Both the position numbers and the translations under genes were made by a program. This document shows, piece after piece, positions 12,285-23,558 of a DNA stretch of 64,000 nt; position 1 is the first letter of the stretch, and each line of letters opens with the position of its first letter. The notes below the pieces were generated by a model. The model ran no database searches. It saw only the letters and a program-made list of their open reading frames with translations, and was not told the origin of the DNA. Source of the stretch: Bidens hawaiensis (taxonomy: Eukaryota; Streptophyta; Magnoliopsida; Asterales; Asteraceae); the NCBI GenBank assembly GCA_021521415.1, contig JAIQDT010003857.1, forward strand, positions 62,001 to 126,000. Direction: 5' to 3'.

Positions 12285-13189
12285 CGAAACCTTTACAAAC
12301 TCTCTGGTTGCTTCATGCATTCTCTCAAGCCACCAGATTGCATTATTTGTAAATGGAGGCTTCTAATGCATTTGACTCGAATTCATGGGTATGGGTCTTA
12401 CCAAACCCAGATACTTCTTAAACAGATTATAACATCTCATTAAATTAAAAATTAATCTCACCAAATTATTGATGTGATTAAAAATTAATGTATGATTTTT
12501 TTTAAACTATATTATTTATAATTAAGAAACAATTTTATAGTAAAGAAATTAAGCGAGTCTTGGGTCTCACCAAACATAGATAACTTTTAAACCGGGTTAT
12601 AACATCTTTGTTATTTGTGAAACCCTTTTATCATCAAACTCTAAGTATTATTAACATCCTTACAATAAATAAAAAATTAAAACAAGTGTGTATGGCGGAA
12701 ACCTTTAAAAGTTCTCTGGTTGCTCTCTATATTCTCTCAAGCCACCAGATTGCATTATTTGTAAATAAAGGCTTCTTATACATTTGACCCGAATTCACGT
12801 GTATGAGTCTCACCAAACTCATATATTCCTTAAACGTGTTATAACATTTCATTAAATTAAAAATTAATCTCACCAAAAATATGATATGAAAATCCTATAA
12901 GATAGGGATACACTAAAAATTAATATCTATTTTTTTAGAAAAAATATTATTTATAATTAAAAAAAATTATAGTAAAAAAAATAAGCGGGTCATGTATCTC
13001 ACCAAAACCCAGATGACTTTTAAACTGAGTTATAATATCTCATTTATTTGTAAAACTCTTTCATCATCAAATTCTATGTATATTATTAACTTCCTTACAG
13101 TAAATAAAATTAAAATCCAAAAAGTATATATAAATATTATGAACGAATAATGTAAAACAACCCCGTAATACGTGGGGATAAAAGCTAAT
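12285..13189 (+). repeat. Two tandem Helitron-like AT-rich units
   Basis: Each unit starts with AAACGAAAC or GGAAACC, then CTCTGGTTGC, CATTCTCTCAAG, CCAGATTGCATTATT, then ACCCGAATTCA and GGGTATGGGTCTCACC, then an AT-rich body. The first begins near 12285 and the second near 12697. The second ends with a hairpin-like CCCCGTAATACGTGGGG (13161-13177) and CTAAT, the typical Helitron 3' end (hairpin then CTRR before T). No Rep/helicase is present, so these are non-autonomous at best. The same units recur at 20580-22395. Confidence 0.55.
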
Positions 13190-15159
13190 TGTATTATAAT
13201 TAGGTTACCTTATTGTTTATCTTTTCCCATTTTTAAATCTTTGTCAATGAAAGCACTAATTGATACGGTTTATTCGAGACAACCGTCAATCTCCCAATAA
13301 CCTAAGAGAATAAGAGAAAATTGACCCAAAATAATATTTTTTTCTTATTCATTATGAAAACATCCAAACATTAAAAGGAACAAAGTAAAACTTCAAATCC
13401 AAATCAAACACAATTAAAAATAAACAGATAATGATATATATATATATAGGGTTTGGATATGGTAGAAACCATGTATTGGGTAGGAAACGTAAGAAACAAT
13501 CTTATCCATTCATTATTAGATCTAAGGGGTGAGATCATTCCAATCAATTCAATATGTTTTTTAATGTTTAAACGGTTGAAAAGGGGCAATTGTGGTAAAG
13601 TGTTGTTTTTTGAAAAAGGACATTGCTTAAAAGTTGCATCGTTATTAGTCTTCAATCAGCAGTAAGACTCACCAAAATTTTCGCTCCCTAATCACACTTC
13701 ACATTCGAGTAATCAAAATTGAAGACAAAATGAGGCAATCGAAGATCATCAATGACATTTCAACCGGTAAATGTCTCGATTTTCTACTGATTATAGCAAT
13801 TAAGTAAAAAAATTAATAAGCCTTAAACTTTTTGGTCGTTCGAATTTGGTGCTGCTCCATTAAATTCCCAACGGCTTTACATTTTTCCAGTGATGGTTCA
13901 AATATGTCAACTATAGAAGGAGTATCGGCGGCGGTTATCCATAAAGTGGTTGTGGTGGTGGCTCCGATGTGTGCGAATGAACACGGAGGTAGTCAGTGTG
14001 GTTTATGGCGACTGGCAAATATTTTAGGTTAAAATCGAAATTCATTGATGTACATGCGCAATTGACCTTTAATTTTTTTTAGGTGCATTCAGTTGGTGTG
14101 ACCAGTTTACTTGGTTTTGGTGGTGACAACAATTGGTGTTGGTTTTGGTGTGTGTTAGCCACATAGATGTGTAGGTTAAAGGGTCTGTTGGTTCAGCATG
14201 TGCTGCTAACTAGTTTATATTAGTTCAAGTGTTTGGTAGCAATTTTTTGATTGAGACTATGTTGGTTTGTAAAAATGTTGGTAACTAATATAGTTAAGCT
14301 AGTGTTGGTATGTTATTAAACGATTATGTTGTTGTATAAGTGGTTGGGTCGTGTTGCTTGGGATTGTGTTGGTTGGTGAAGTGAGCGTAGCCAAGATAGT
14401 TAGGCTTGTGTTGGTATGTTAGTAAAAGGTCGTGTGGTGCTGGTTTTGCTGTGTTGTTGGTCTATTTGTGTCTGTGTTGGTCTACTTGTGTCGACAATTG
14501 GGTTAGTTTGGTGGTCTTTTTTTGTGTATGTGGTGTTGGTTTTGTTGTGTTGCGGTTAGTAGAAGTTTATTGGAAGGTGTGTTATGTGTTGTTAGTAACA
14601 TATTTCTAAGTTGTATGGAATTTAAAAGTGGCCAGATAAGTGTTATGAGGTGAGGGTTATGATGCACTAGTAATTTGCATGATTCAAGATATATGCATTT
14701 GATGTTTGTGATGGTGGTGGTATAAGTTCTAAAATTGTAACTGATGGTACTTGATTATAGGAATTAAATAGATTATATTTTACAATATTGTCCTTTATTA
14801 TTTAATAATTAATTTTTATTTGCTTAATTCTAATTAGTTCTTACATTTCTCATCAAAATAAAACTTTCTATTTGATACTTCCTCTATTACATTAAAATAT
14901 AGATAGACCCCCTTTCATCTTCCAACATTCTCTCTCTAAGACGTTATTTTATTAATTGCAATTTAATTGCATATGCGAAATCAACCAATATTATTCTTCG
15001 TCACTCCGGCTATAATCAATTCTACGATGAATTTTAAGTGCCAACTGAATGTTGTAGTGGTGCAATCAATCGAACCGTTATCTATACCAATTGAAACTTA
15101 CCGATGACGATTGAATCGTTCCCCGTTTAAAAAAAGCCCTAATTGCTTTACAGCTGCGT
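13190..15159. other. Non-coding AT-rich region, GT-rich in the middle
   Basis: Nothing was recognised. The stretch 14080-14600 is rich in TTGGTGTTGG-type simple sequence on the plus strand, which produces short spurious ORFs. Two overlapping opposite-strand ORFs at 13404-13665 and one at 13832-14032 have no recognisable product. Confidence 0.35.
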
Positions 15160-15160
15160 A

Positions 15161-15209
<49 letters not shown>

Positions 15210-15210
15210 T
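15160..15210 (+). repeat. (CT)n microsatellite
   Basis: About 25 CT dinucleotides with a single interruption (CCC near 15187). Confidence 0.95.
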
Positions 15211-16430
15211 TGCGATGAACCACCACTAGTTCGTTCAAAAGGTCTCCAACCAACATTAAGTGGTCGCAGCCGGGTTCGAAACTTATTGTATCACATGGTC
15301 GGCCAACATGAGATGCCCAAACACAAAAAATACACCACAAATCTTCATATTTGTTGTTGGTGGAGCTACACGGTTCTTTTCCTCCTTCAACGAAAAGGAG
15401 TATGCACTGCTAATTTGGTACTAATTTAGTTGAATGAGCATGATACACAAGTTTAGGATTGATGTTTTTTTGATTATATCTAGTGGTTTCTTAACAGGAA
15501 TCTAAAGCCTCTGCTACTTGCTTAGATGTTATTACGATTATAGTGAAGGTGGATTATGCCAATGCTTATTTGTTACATATTTGTTGTTGCATTTATCTAC
15601 AATTTATATGTTATGATTAGATCGAGGCATATTATGACTTTCTGTAATTACATAATGTTGATCTTAGGGAATTTCGTGTCTGGAATTTATGCAGAAGATT
15701 ATATATGTGAAGATTTAACCATTAGATTATGTGGTAAGAGCTTAAATGAATCAACTCATTTGAATGGTGGCATAAATTACATGATTTTACAATTTTGTTT
15801 TCATTTGTAAATCAATGGGTATATTCTGATAGTGTGGACCTGCATGTAAGGAATTGTACTATCGCATCTTGAAATTGCTTGTACCATTCTTTGACCATCC
15901 TTCAATCTCATTGCAAAACACTACAAAGGTATTAATTTTTTCTTTGAATTGTATTTCATTTAACTTTACAATTATAAATAAATTAATATGGTAATAATAA
16001 TTGTGAAAGAGCAAAGGTCTTAAATAGTTATTGCATTAAAAGTTGGTTATATAGAGTTAATACTACTTTTGGTGTATGACATGTTTTACTTTTTTATTCG
16101 AATGTTTTGACATACAATCATGGTATACAGTCTAGATTTTTTAGTGTTTTCATTTTCTTTTGCTAACTTTATCATTTTACATATAAAAAAAATTGACCGA
16201 GCGAATAGCTTTGAATTCGGCTTGGTTGTAAATGAGTAAACGGGTTGGTTCAATTTGTAAAAGTGCGGTACTAAGGAATTAATGAAGGTTTTACAAATAT
16301 CACATACAATGAAACTTCATTAACTGTCAACTTGCCAAGTATTAATTACATAACTTATGTTTGTAATTGTTTTTAAGGTCTTTTTGAAACAAAATACCAT
16401 TACAATCCTTTTACTTATATCGTTAATTTA
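15211..16430. other. Unannotated AT-rich region
   Basis: No gene was recognised. An 84-codon ORF at 15556-15810 is hydrophobic and Ile/Tyr-rich in an AT-rich context and resembles no known family. Confidence 0.3.
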
Positions 16431-16880
16431 GAGGTGCCAAATGGGTTGGGTTGGGTTAGGTTGAAACGGGTCATGGGTCAGAACGGGTTAGGTTCGAAAC
16501 GGCTCACTTAAAAAAATGGTCAAGGTCGGAACATGTCAAAACTAGTTTCGGATCAGTTTTTTTTGGACAAACGAATCAGTGATTTTTCATCACGTTACAA
16601 CTCGTTTTAACGACAAAAGCTTGTCTAAGCGATTTTTTCAATTCGTTTCAGTACTTAACAGCTCGTTTAGCGATTTTTCACTTCGTTTCAGCACCTAATA
16701 GCTCATTTAAGCGATTTTTCAGTTCGTTTCAGCACTTTACTGCTCATTTCAGCACGTTTTGACTAAAATGGGTTGTTTTGGTTTGGGTTAGAACGGGTTA
16801 GGGTCAACAGGTTCGGGTCAGAACGGGTCCGAGTTGTAATGGGTCCAGGTCGGAAAGGTCAAAACGGGTTTTGGGTCGGT
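16431..16880 (+). repeat. Low-complexity repeat of ACGGGTTGGGT- and TTCGTTTCAGCAC-type units
   Basis: Both flanks (16440-16560 and 16765-16880) are made of variants of GGGTTGGGTTAGAACGGGTC. Between them (16600-16760) lie about three roughly 55-bp tandem units containing TTTCAGCAC and AGCTCRTTTAAGCGATTTTT. It starts with AGAGGTGCC, similar to the hAT MITE ends elsewhere in this window, but no matching far end was found. Confidence 0.5.
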
Positions 16881-17177
16881 TTTTTTTGTTTTTTTTGTTT
16901 GTTGAACGAGGACAACGAACGAAACGTTTTAGTTTTTTTTTAACTTTTTTTGTTTTTGTTTTATATTTTGAATTTTAGTTTTTTTATTAATTTTTTTTTA
17001 ATTTTTTTAAGGGTGTTTTTTTAAAAAAAATCTAGATTACCTGCTATCCAGGTAAAATATCTAGAATTGGAACAAAAATGAAAGTTCAATGACCTGATTG
17101 GGACAAAAGTTTTTATCAGTGACCTGATTGAAACAATTTTCAATGTTGGTTACTATTCTATAGAGTAATCCCTATAT

Positions 17178-18931
17178 GTATGTATATATATATATAGGGG
17201 ATGGTTCAAGAGAGAAATAATTTTATTACAAGAAATGTGAGAAGTTAATTATAACCCTTGATTTAGTTTGATCTATGGCTTAGATCCAACATGGCAATGT
17301 TGTAATTATTGGCTTTATAGGTTTATTGCATTTTAATACAAAGGGTATTCTCATATTTTACTTTATATACATAGAATCTGCAACTTTTGATTGATAATCA
17401 AATCTTAGATGTGTGGCCACCATTAGTTATCAAAATAAAATTTTCCAAAATTACATAAGTGGTAAGAAACTGGTGGTTTTGAAGGTTACGACCACAATTT
17501 AATAAACAAAGTAATTTGACTTTTTCTATGTGTTTTTATTTATCAATATCATGATCTCATCCATCGTAAAATGATATCATGGTTACATATGTCAACTTGT
17601 TTTTCCTACATTGTATTTATCATGAAGATAAAAAAAAATTCAGACTAAAATTATGTGGTTTTTTTTGTTTTGTTTTTTTGTTTACGCGATATGTTTATTG
17701 TGTTAATAGAGGTTTTTGATTTCATGTTAAGGATATATATATTTGATACCACTGTGTGGTACGCAATAATTGATGTGTAGGTGAATTATTTTGTGAAGGT
17801 TATAATGTCAAGTTGTGGAAGATACTACATTATTGATCTAGCGTAAGATTTAATTATGGTATGTTATATACTTATATGTGACACATCCTCAAAACTACAT
17901 AAAACCTACATAATTAATACAAAGCCTGCCAATGTCAAAACAAACATAATCCTACACAATTAACACAAAAGCCGACACATTGTAAAACAAACACAATATT
18001 ATGTGTAGGTAAATATTAGTTACGTGTTGGTGAAAGTAAAATAACTGACAATCTATGTATGCGAATATGAAGTATGTGTAGGCGTATATGAGTTATGTAT
18101 AGATGAAAATAAAATGAACTAACAATGTGTAGGTGTGTAGGTGTAGCTATTAATTTGAGTATATATTATGTTATGTGTAGGCTGTGTAGGGCTTGTCTGC
18201 AAGTTATGCATTTTTTTACTATGTTATAATGTTATGTGTAGGTACGGTTATGTAATATATATGTACATGTATATATTATATTAAGTGTAGGTAGTATTAC
18301 GATATGTGCTTATTAGAACATTTCTTAAATGTAGGTTATTAGTATAGTCTATTTAAGTTAATATGAATATATATGTAGGTTGTTAATATGTCTGTCGTTT
18401 GCGTATGTTATTAGATAAACATAATTATCACATAAATTAACTAATAAAAAAACAAAATGAAGCTAAAAATTTTAATGTGGTGACTCTTTGTGTAGTTAAA
18501 TATGTATTGATGTTATTATTATTATTAGTATTAGTGTTAGTATTATTGTTGTTGTTATTGTTGTTTTTTTGGCTTTGTTAATAAAAAAATTATATATGTA
18601 TATGGGAGGGATATTTTGAGAACCATGTAAGAAATTTAAAAACTCAATATGGATCACATATTTAATTAAATGAGTATGGAATATGTGGCTATGAATAAAT
18701 CTGATTAAAAAATTAATCAGGAGAGAGAATAAGTATTTTTGATTATTACACAAGTTTAAATGATAGTTACACATGTGTAATAAGTCGATTCTGTGTATAA
18801 AAAAATACTGTAATTTTTGTACATTACTTACACTTACGTATTATACATGTGTAAAAAAATTCAAAAAAAAAATTTGTTACGTTGAGTTCTTTCGAGTTCT
18901 TAAAACTTAAATCGGTTCTCAAAAGAAATCA

Positions 18932-18962
<31 letters not shown>
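17178..18962 (+). repeat. AT-rich repeat block bounded by (TA)n runs
   Basis: The block begins TATATATATAGGGG then ATGGTTCAAGAGAG, and ends in a (TA)n run at 18935-18962. From 17760 to 18380 the motif TGTGTAGG recurs at least eight times on the plus strand, while 17900-17960 holds the opposite orientation (CCTACACA, CCTACATA). No transposase was recognised. It may be a non-autonomous element; the termini are not proven. Confidence 0.35.
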
Positions 18963-18966
<4 letters not shown>

Positions 18967-19160
18967 TAGTATCATGCCTGCGCGGTGCTGCGGCGGTAAT
19001 TTACAATGATATTGTCGTGTATGTTGGGTTATAAGTCAACTTGTGAAATAAATAATAATTTAACATTAAGATTATTGTCTTCTTTCGTAAACAATTATGA
19101 CACTGAAATAAACTAAAACAAGAATAATAAATTTTAGTCATACTTCTCGCACATCCTAAT

Positions 19161-19648
19161 TAGAGGTGCACAAATAGGGTTTTTTAAATATCCGGTTTTG
19201 GGTATGACCGGGTATTGGAAAATCGGGTATTGGTAATACCCGGGCCGGGTTCGGGCTCGCGTATTGTCTCTAAGAACCATACCCTATGCATCGGGTTTGG
19301 GTTTGGTATAGAGCCGAGTATTCTATTTTCGTGTATAGATTGGATTTTTTTTAAGAATTGCACCTTTTAAGGGTATTTTCGAGAATGTTTCAGGTATTTT
19401 TCGGGTAATTTAGGGTATTTGAAAAATCCGGTTTCGGGTACGGAACTAGTTCCGGTTTTCGGGTATTGTCGGGTATAAATCGGGTCTGGTTCCGGGTACG
19501 AGTTTTGGTACTGAAATGCATACCCTATCCGTACCCTACGTGTAAGGTCGGGTACGGGTTCGGGTATTAAAAACCTAGGTATTAATAAACCGGTTCCGGG
19601 TATTTTTTTCGGGTACAATTCTAGGTTCGGGTTTTTTGTGCACCTCTA
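19161..19648 (+). mobile_element. hAT-type MITE rich in CGGGTATT (488 bp)
   Basis: The terminal inverted repeats are TAGAGGTGCACAAA and TTTGTGCACCTCTA. The flanks carry a perfect 8-bp target duplication ATCCTAAT (19153-19160 and 19649-19656), which is the hAT hallmark. The interior is a string of CGGGTATT / CGGGTTCGGGT variants. There is no transposase, so it is non-autonomous. A diverged relative lies at 58351-58963 in inverted sequence sense. Confidence 0.88.
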
Positions 19649-19656
19649 ATCCTAAT

Positions 19657-20487
19657 TATCTCTTCCTGATTTTTCAAACACCATTCATCATCGGCTCTAT
19701 CTGGTCCAATCCAACACTTAAGAGGTTTGCTCAAATATTACATTATGAATTCATAACATGATAAGATTTTACATATAATGGTTGTTTCAGTTTACTTATT
19801 ATTATTATTTTTTTTTCTGTCACATTATGCAAAAACAGTTGTAACATGCTAAATAGCATTCAGTGAGATTTGGTTAATAATGTTAGTGTAGTTAGTTTAA
19901 ATGCTTATGTTGCAGTATTTTGTCCACAAGCTTAGTTTTGAATTTGACAGTTTATTAAAAAAATGATATATATAGTATTTCAAGTTAATTATTATATTTT
20001 TCCAAAAAGTTTAATATGCAGGGTATATATAGCAAATGTAGCAAATAAATATCATGTTACTAAAATTAAGTAAATGCTAAAGTATTATAATTTAAAGCTT
20101 CAACTTTTATTCTTTAAACCCTTGTAAATAGTTGCAACTATGACTTGTACTATATAATCCGTACCTCAGTTTTGAACAAAATTTATACCAAAACGTAGAT
20201 AAAAATAAGAGCGTTACGATGGTATATTTTATTTTTTAAGAAAACATGATATACTTGAAGATATAAAGAAAATAGTAAAAAAAATAAATTTGAGGAATAT
20301 GTGGAGAAAGATGATGGGTTTGAAATGTAAATATTGGTTAAATTTACAAAAGAAATACAAAGATAAAGGGTAAATATTGTAATTATATATCTACTAAATT
20401 TGTAACCGTATGATTTGTTGATAAAAAGACAAATTTAGCCCTAAATATTCAAAACTTAATGCTATAGAAGTTGTACTTGTAGCAACA
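19657..20487. other. AT-rich sequence without recognised genes
   Basis: No ORF above background, no repeat family recognised. Confidence 0.3.
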
Positions 20488-20524
20488 AGTTAGGTACCTC
20501 TTAAAATTTAAGAGGTCCCTAACT
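20488..20524. repeat. Near-perfect 37-bp palindrome
   Basis: AGTTAGG, TACCTCTTAAA and its mirror TTTAAGAGG, CCCTAACT form a hairpin with only a two-base mismatch in the stem. It could be a transposon terminus or a cruciform-forming site. Confidence 0.7.
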
Positions 20525-20579
20525 CCTATATTATATATAGTAGAGAGATATATATATAATATAAACGTAACAATAAAAT

Positions 20580-22395
20580 TCTTACATGTCGCGATTGGTC
20601 GCTCCCCCTTTTTTTGGAGTCAAAAGATGCTTAATTTTTAAATGAAGGTTTCTCATACATTTAACCCGAATTCAAGGGTATGGGTCTCATCAAACCCAGA
20701 TATTTCTTAAACGGGTTATAACATCTTATTAAATTAAAAACTAATCTCATCAAATATTTGATATTAAAATCCTATAAAGTAGGGATATACTAAAAATTAA
20801 TATATGATTTATTTAAAATATATATATTATTTATAATTAAAAAAACCAATTTTATATTAAAATATAAACGAGTCTTGGGTCTTATCAAACCCATATAACT
20901 TTTAAATCGGGGTTATAACATCTCATTTATTTGTGAAACAATTTATCATCAAACCATAAATATATTATTAACTTTTATACAATAAAAAAATAAAATTTTA
21001 AAAAATAAATAAATATTAGAAACAAATAATATAAAATAACACTCGTAATACCAGGGGGGGGGGGATAAAAACAAGTAATATATATAAACGAAACTTTTAA
21101 AAGTTTTCTGGTTGCTCCCTACATTCTCTCAAGTCACTAGATTGCATTATTTTATAATGAGAGCTTCTCATGTATTTGACCCGAATTTATGGGTATGGGT
21201 CTCACCAAACCCATATATTTCTTAAATGGGTTATAACATCTCATTAAATTAATAATTAATCTCACCACATATTTTATATGAAAATCTTATAAAGTAGTAT
21301 ATATTAAAAATTAATATCTGATTTCTTTAAAAAAGATATATATTATTTATAATTAGAAAAACATTTTTATAATATAAAAATAAACGGGTCATGGGTCTCA
21401 TTAATATATATAAACGAAACATTCAAAAGCTCTCTGGTTGATCCCTACATTCTCTCAAGACACCGGATTGCATTATTTATAAATGGAGGATTATCATGCA
21501 TTTGACCCGAATTCACGGGTATGGGTCTCACCGAACCAGATATTCCTTAAACGGGTTATAACATATCATTAAATTAAAAATTAATCTCACCAAATATTTG
21601 ATTTGAAAAGCCTATAAAATACAGGTATACTAAAAATTAATATTTGATTTCCTTAAAAATAGAGATATATCATTTATAAATAAAAAACATTTTATAGTAA
21701 AAAAAATAAGCAGGTCATGAGTCTCGCCAAACCCATATAGCTTTTAACCGGGTGATAACATCTTTATTTGTGAAACTTTTTCATCATGAAATACTAAGCA
21801 TATTATTAACTTTTATATAATAAATATAATTAAAATCAAAAAAATATATGAAGTATATAAATATTATAAACGAATAATGAAAAACAACCCCTGTAATACG
21901 GGGGATAAAAACTATTACGTGTAAACGAAACTTTTAAAAGCTATCTGGTTGCTCCCTACATTCTCTCAAGCTACCAGATTGTTTTATTTGCAAATGAAGT
22001 TTTCTCATGCATTTGATCCGAATTCATAGGTATGGGTCTCACCAAACTCATATAGCCTTTAAACGGGTTATAACTTTTCATTAAATTAAAAATTAATCTT
22101 ACAAAATATTTGATGTGAAAATCTATAAAATAGGAATATACTAAAAATTAACATCATGTTTTAAAAAAAAGATATTATTTATAATTAAGAAACAATTTAA
22201 TAGTAAAAAAAATAAGCGGGTCATGTGTCTTACCAAACCTATATAACTTTTAAACATGTTATAACATCTCATTTAATTGTGAAACCCCTTTATTATCAAA
22301 TCCTAAGTAATTAACGTTCTTACAATAAATAAATTTAAAATCCAAAAAATATAAATTATAAAGCAACCCTCGTAATACAGGTCTTAAAACTAATA
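20580..22395 (+). repeat. Four tandem Helitron-like AT-rich units
   Basis: The units start near 20580, 21082, 21413 and 21920 with the same order of motifs as at 12285-13189 (AAACGAAAC, CTCTGGTTGC or a variant, CATTCTCTCAAG, CCCGAATTCA, GGGTATGGGTCTCACC, AACGGGTTATAACATCTC). Ends at about 21068, 21904-21914 and 22382-22393 carry the CGTAATAC core between C and G runs, followed by ATAAAAACTA or TAAAACTAAT. The second unit is truncated near 21401, directly abutting the third. The head-to-tail order is unusual and suggests tandem amplification or repeated insertion. Confidence 0.6.
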
Positions 22396-22447
22396 TATGT
22401 ATATATATATATATATATATACTATATGTATATATATATATATATAC
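22396..22447. repeat. (TA)n microsatellite, imperfect
   Basis: Two runs of TA repeats separated by ACTATATG. Confidence 0.9.
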
Positions 22448-22601
22448 ACATTAGAACATTACACAAAAAATGACATGACATAATTATGGTTGAGTTATTT
22501 TACAAAGGCCAATAAAAATAAGAAGTATGAGAAGTCATAACTAATTGACATGTGTCAAGTAATGACCAAATGAAAAATGGTATAAAAGTAATAGTACACA
22601 T

Positions 22602-23551
22602 TTTTTCTCTCCACATGCAAGTCACATGCTAATTCCCTCATCATTTTTAAGCACCTATTACTTTTTTATGTCATTTAAAAAAAATCACCATAACAACAAG
22701 CGTTTTTTTATCTTTAATATGAGTATAATTTTTTACATAAAAATGCAAAAAAATTCACGTTGTTGTGTCTTTTTGCTTATCATTGTGTCTTTTTTAGTCA
22801 TTGTGCTTTTCTGTTTGTCAATGTGTTTTTTTCGTCATTGTGTCTTTCAACTGATCATTGTGTTTTTTATACACTAATAACACCATTGTGTAATAATATG
22901 TAAATATAGTAAAAAATACCAACAAATTATCTAATACATAAAACATAATGATGAATACATATTACACAATAACCTGAAACGTAAAACACAATAATGAATA
23001 CACATAACACAATGGCTTGAAACGTAAGACATAATGGTAAATATATATAACACAATGACCTGAAACGTAAAACATAATAGAATCTACATATTACACAATG
23101 ACTTGAACGTAATACACAATGAACATAATGCTATTTTTTCTCAACTTAAGTGAATGTTGAGCACGATGACTAAAACACAATGACAAGTAAAACAACAAAT
23201 GTTGAGAATAAAGACATAATGATGAACAAAAATACACAGTAATGTAATCTTTGTTTTAATTTTTATCTGTAATATGATTATTAATTGAAAAACACAATGA
23301 CCAAAATCTACAACACAATGCATAGAAAAATTCAATTAAAAAACACAATGGATAGTCAAATAACACAATATAAAAAAACCCACTAACTTTTTATTATTAA
23401 TATATAACAATATAATATTTGTATTAAAAATAAAAAAACGATTGTTAATATGGTAAAAAAAAGTTCTAAAAAAATTTCGTATGAAAAAGTTAAAGACGTT
23501 TTAAAATGATTGAGGAATTGACATGTACTTTACATGTGGAGAGATAAAATC
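22602..23551. mobile_element. Foldback-type element with long inverted arms (about 950 bp)
   Basis: The left arm starts TTTTTTCTCTCCACATGCAA and the right arm ends in its inverse, TTTACATGTGGAGAGATAAAA. Homology continues inward for at least 250 bp per arm, for example CGTTTTTTTATCTTTAAT on the left against the inverse of ATTAAAAATAAAAAAACG on the right. Further in, the left arm carries CATTGTGT repeats and the right and centre carry ACACAATGA repeats. There is no coding capacity. The target duplication could not be identified by eye. Confidence 0.65.
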
Positions 23552-23558
23552 ATTATAA

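Noticed and set aside
13404..13665. Complementary ORFs on both strands
   Set aside because: Short, no homology recognised, in AT-rich repeat territory.
15098..15340. 80-codon ORF with Arg-Glu run
   Set aside because: The run is the (CT)n microsatellite read on the minus strand.
18496..18774. 92-codon Ile/Thr-rich ORF
   Set aside because: Product of ATT/ATA simple sequence.
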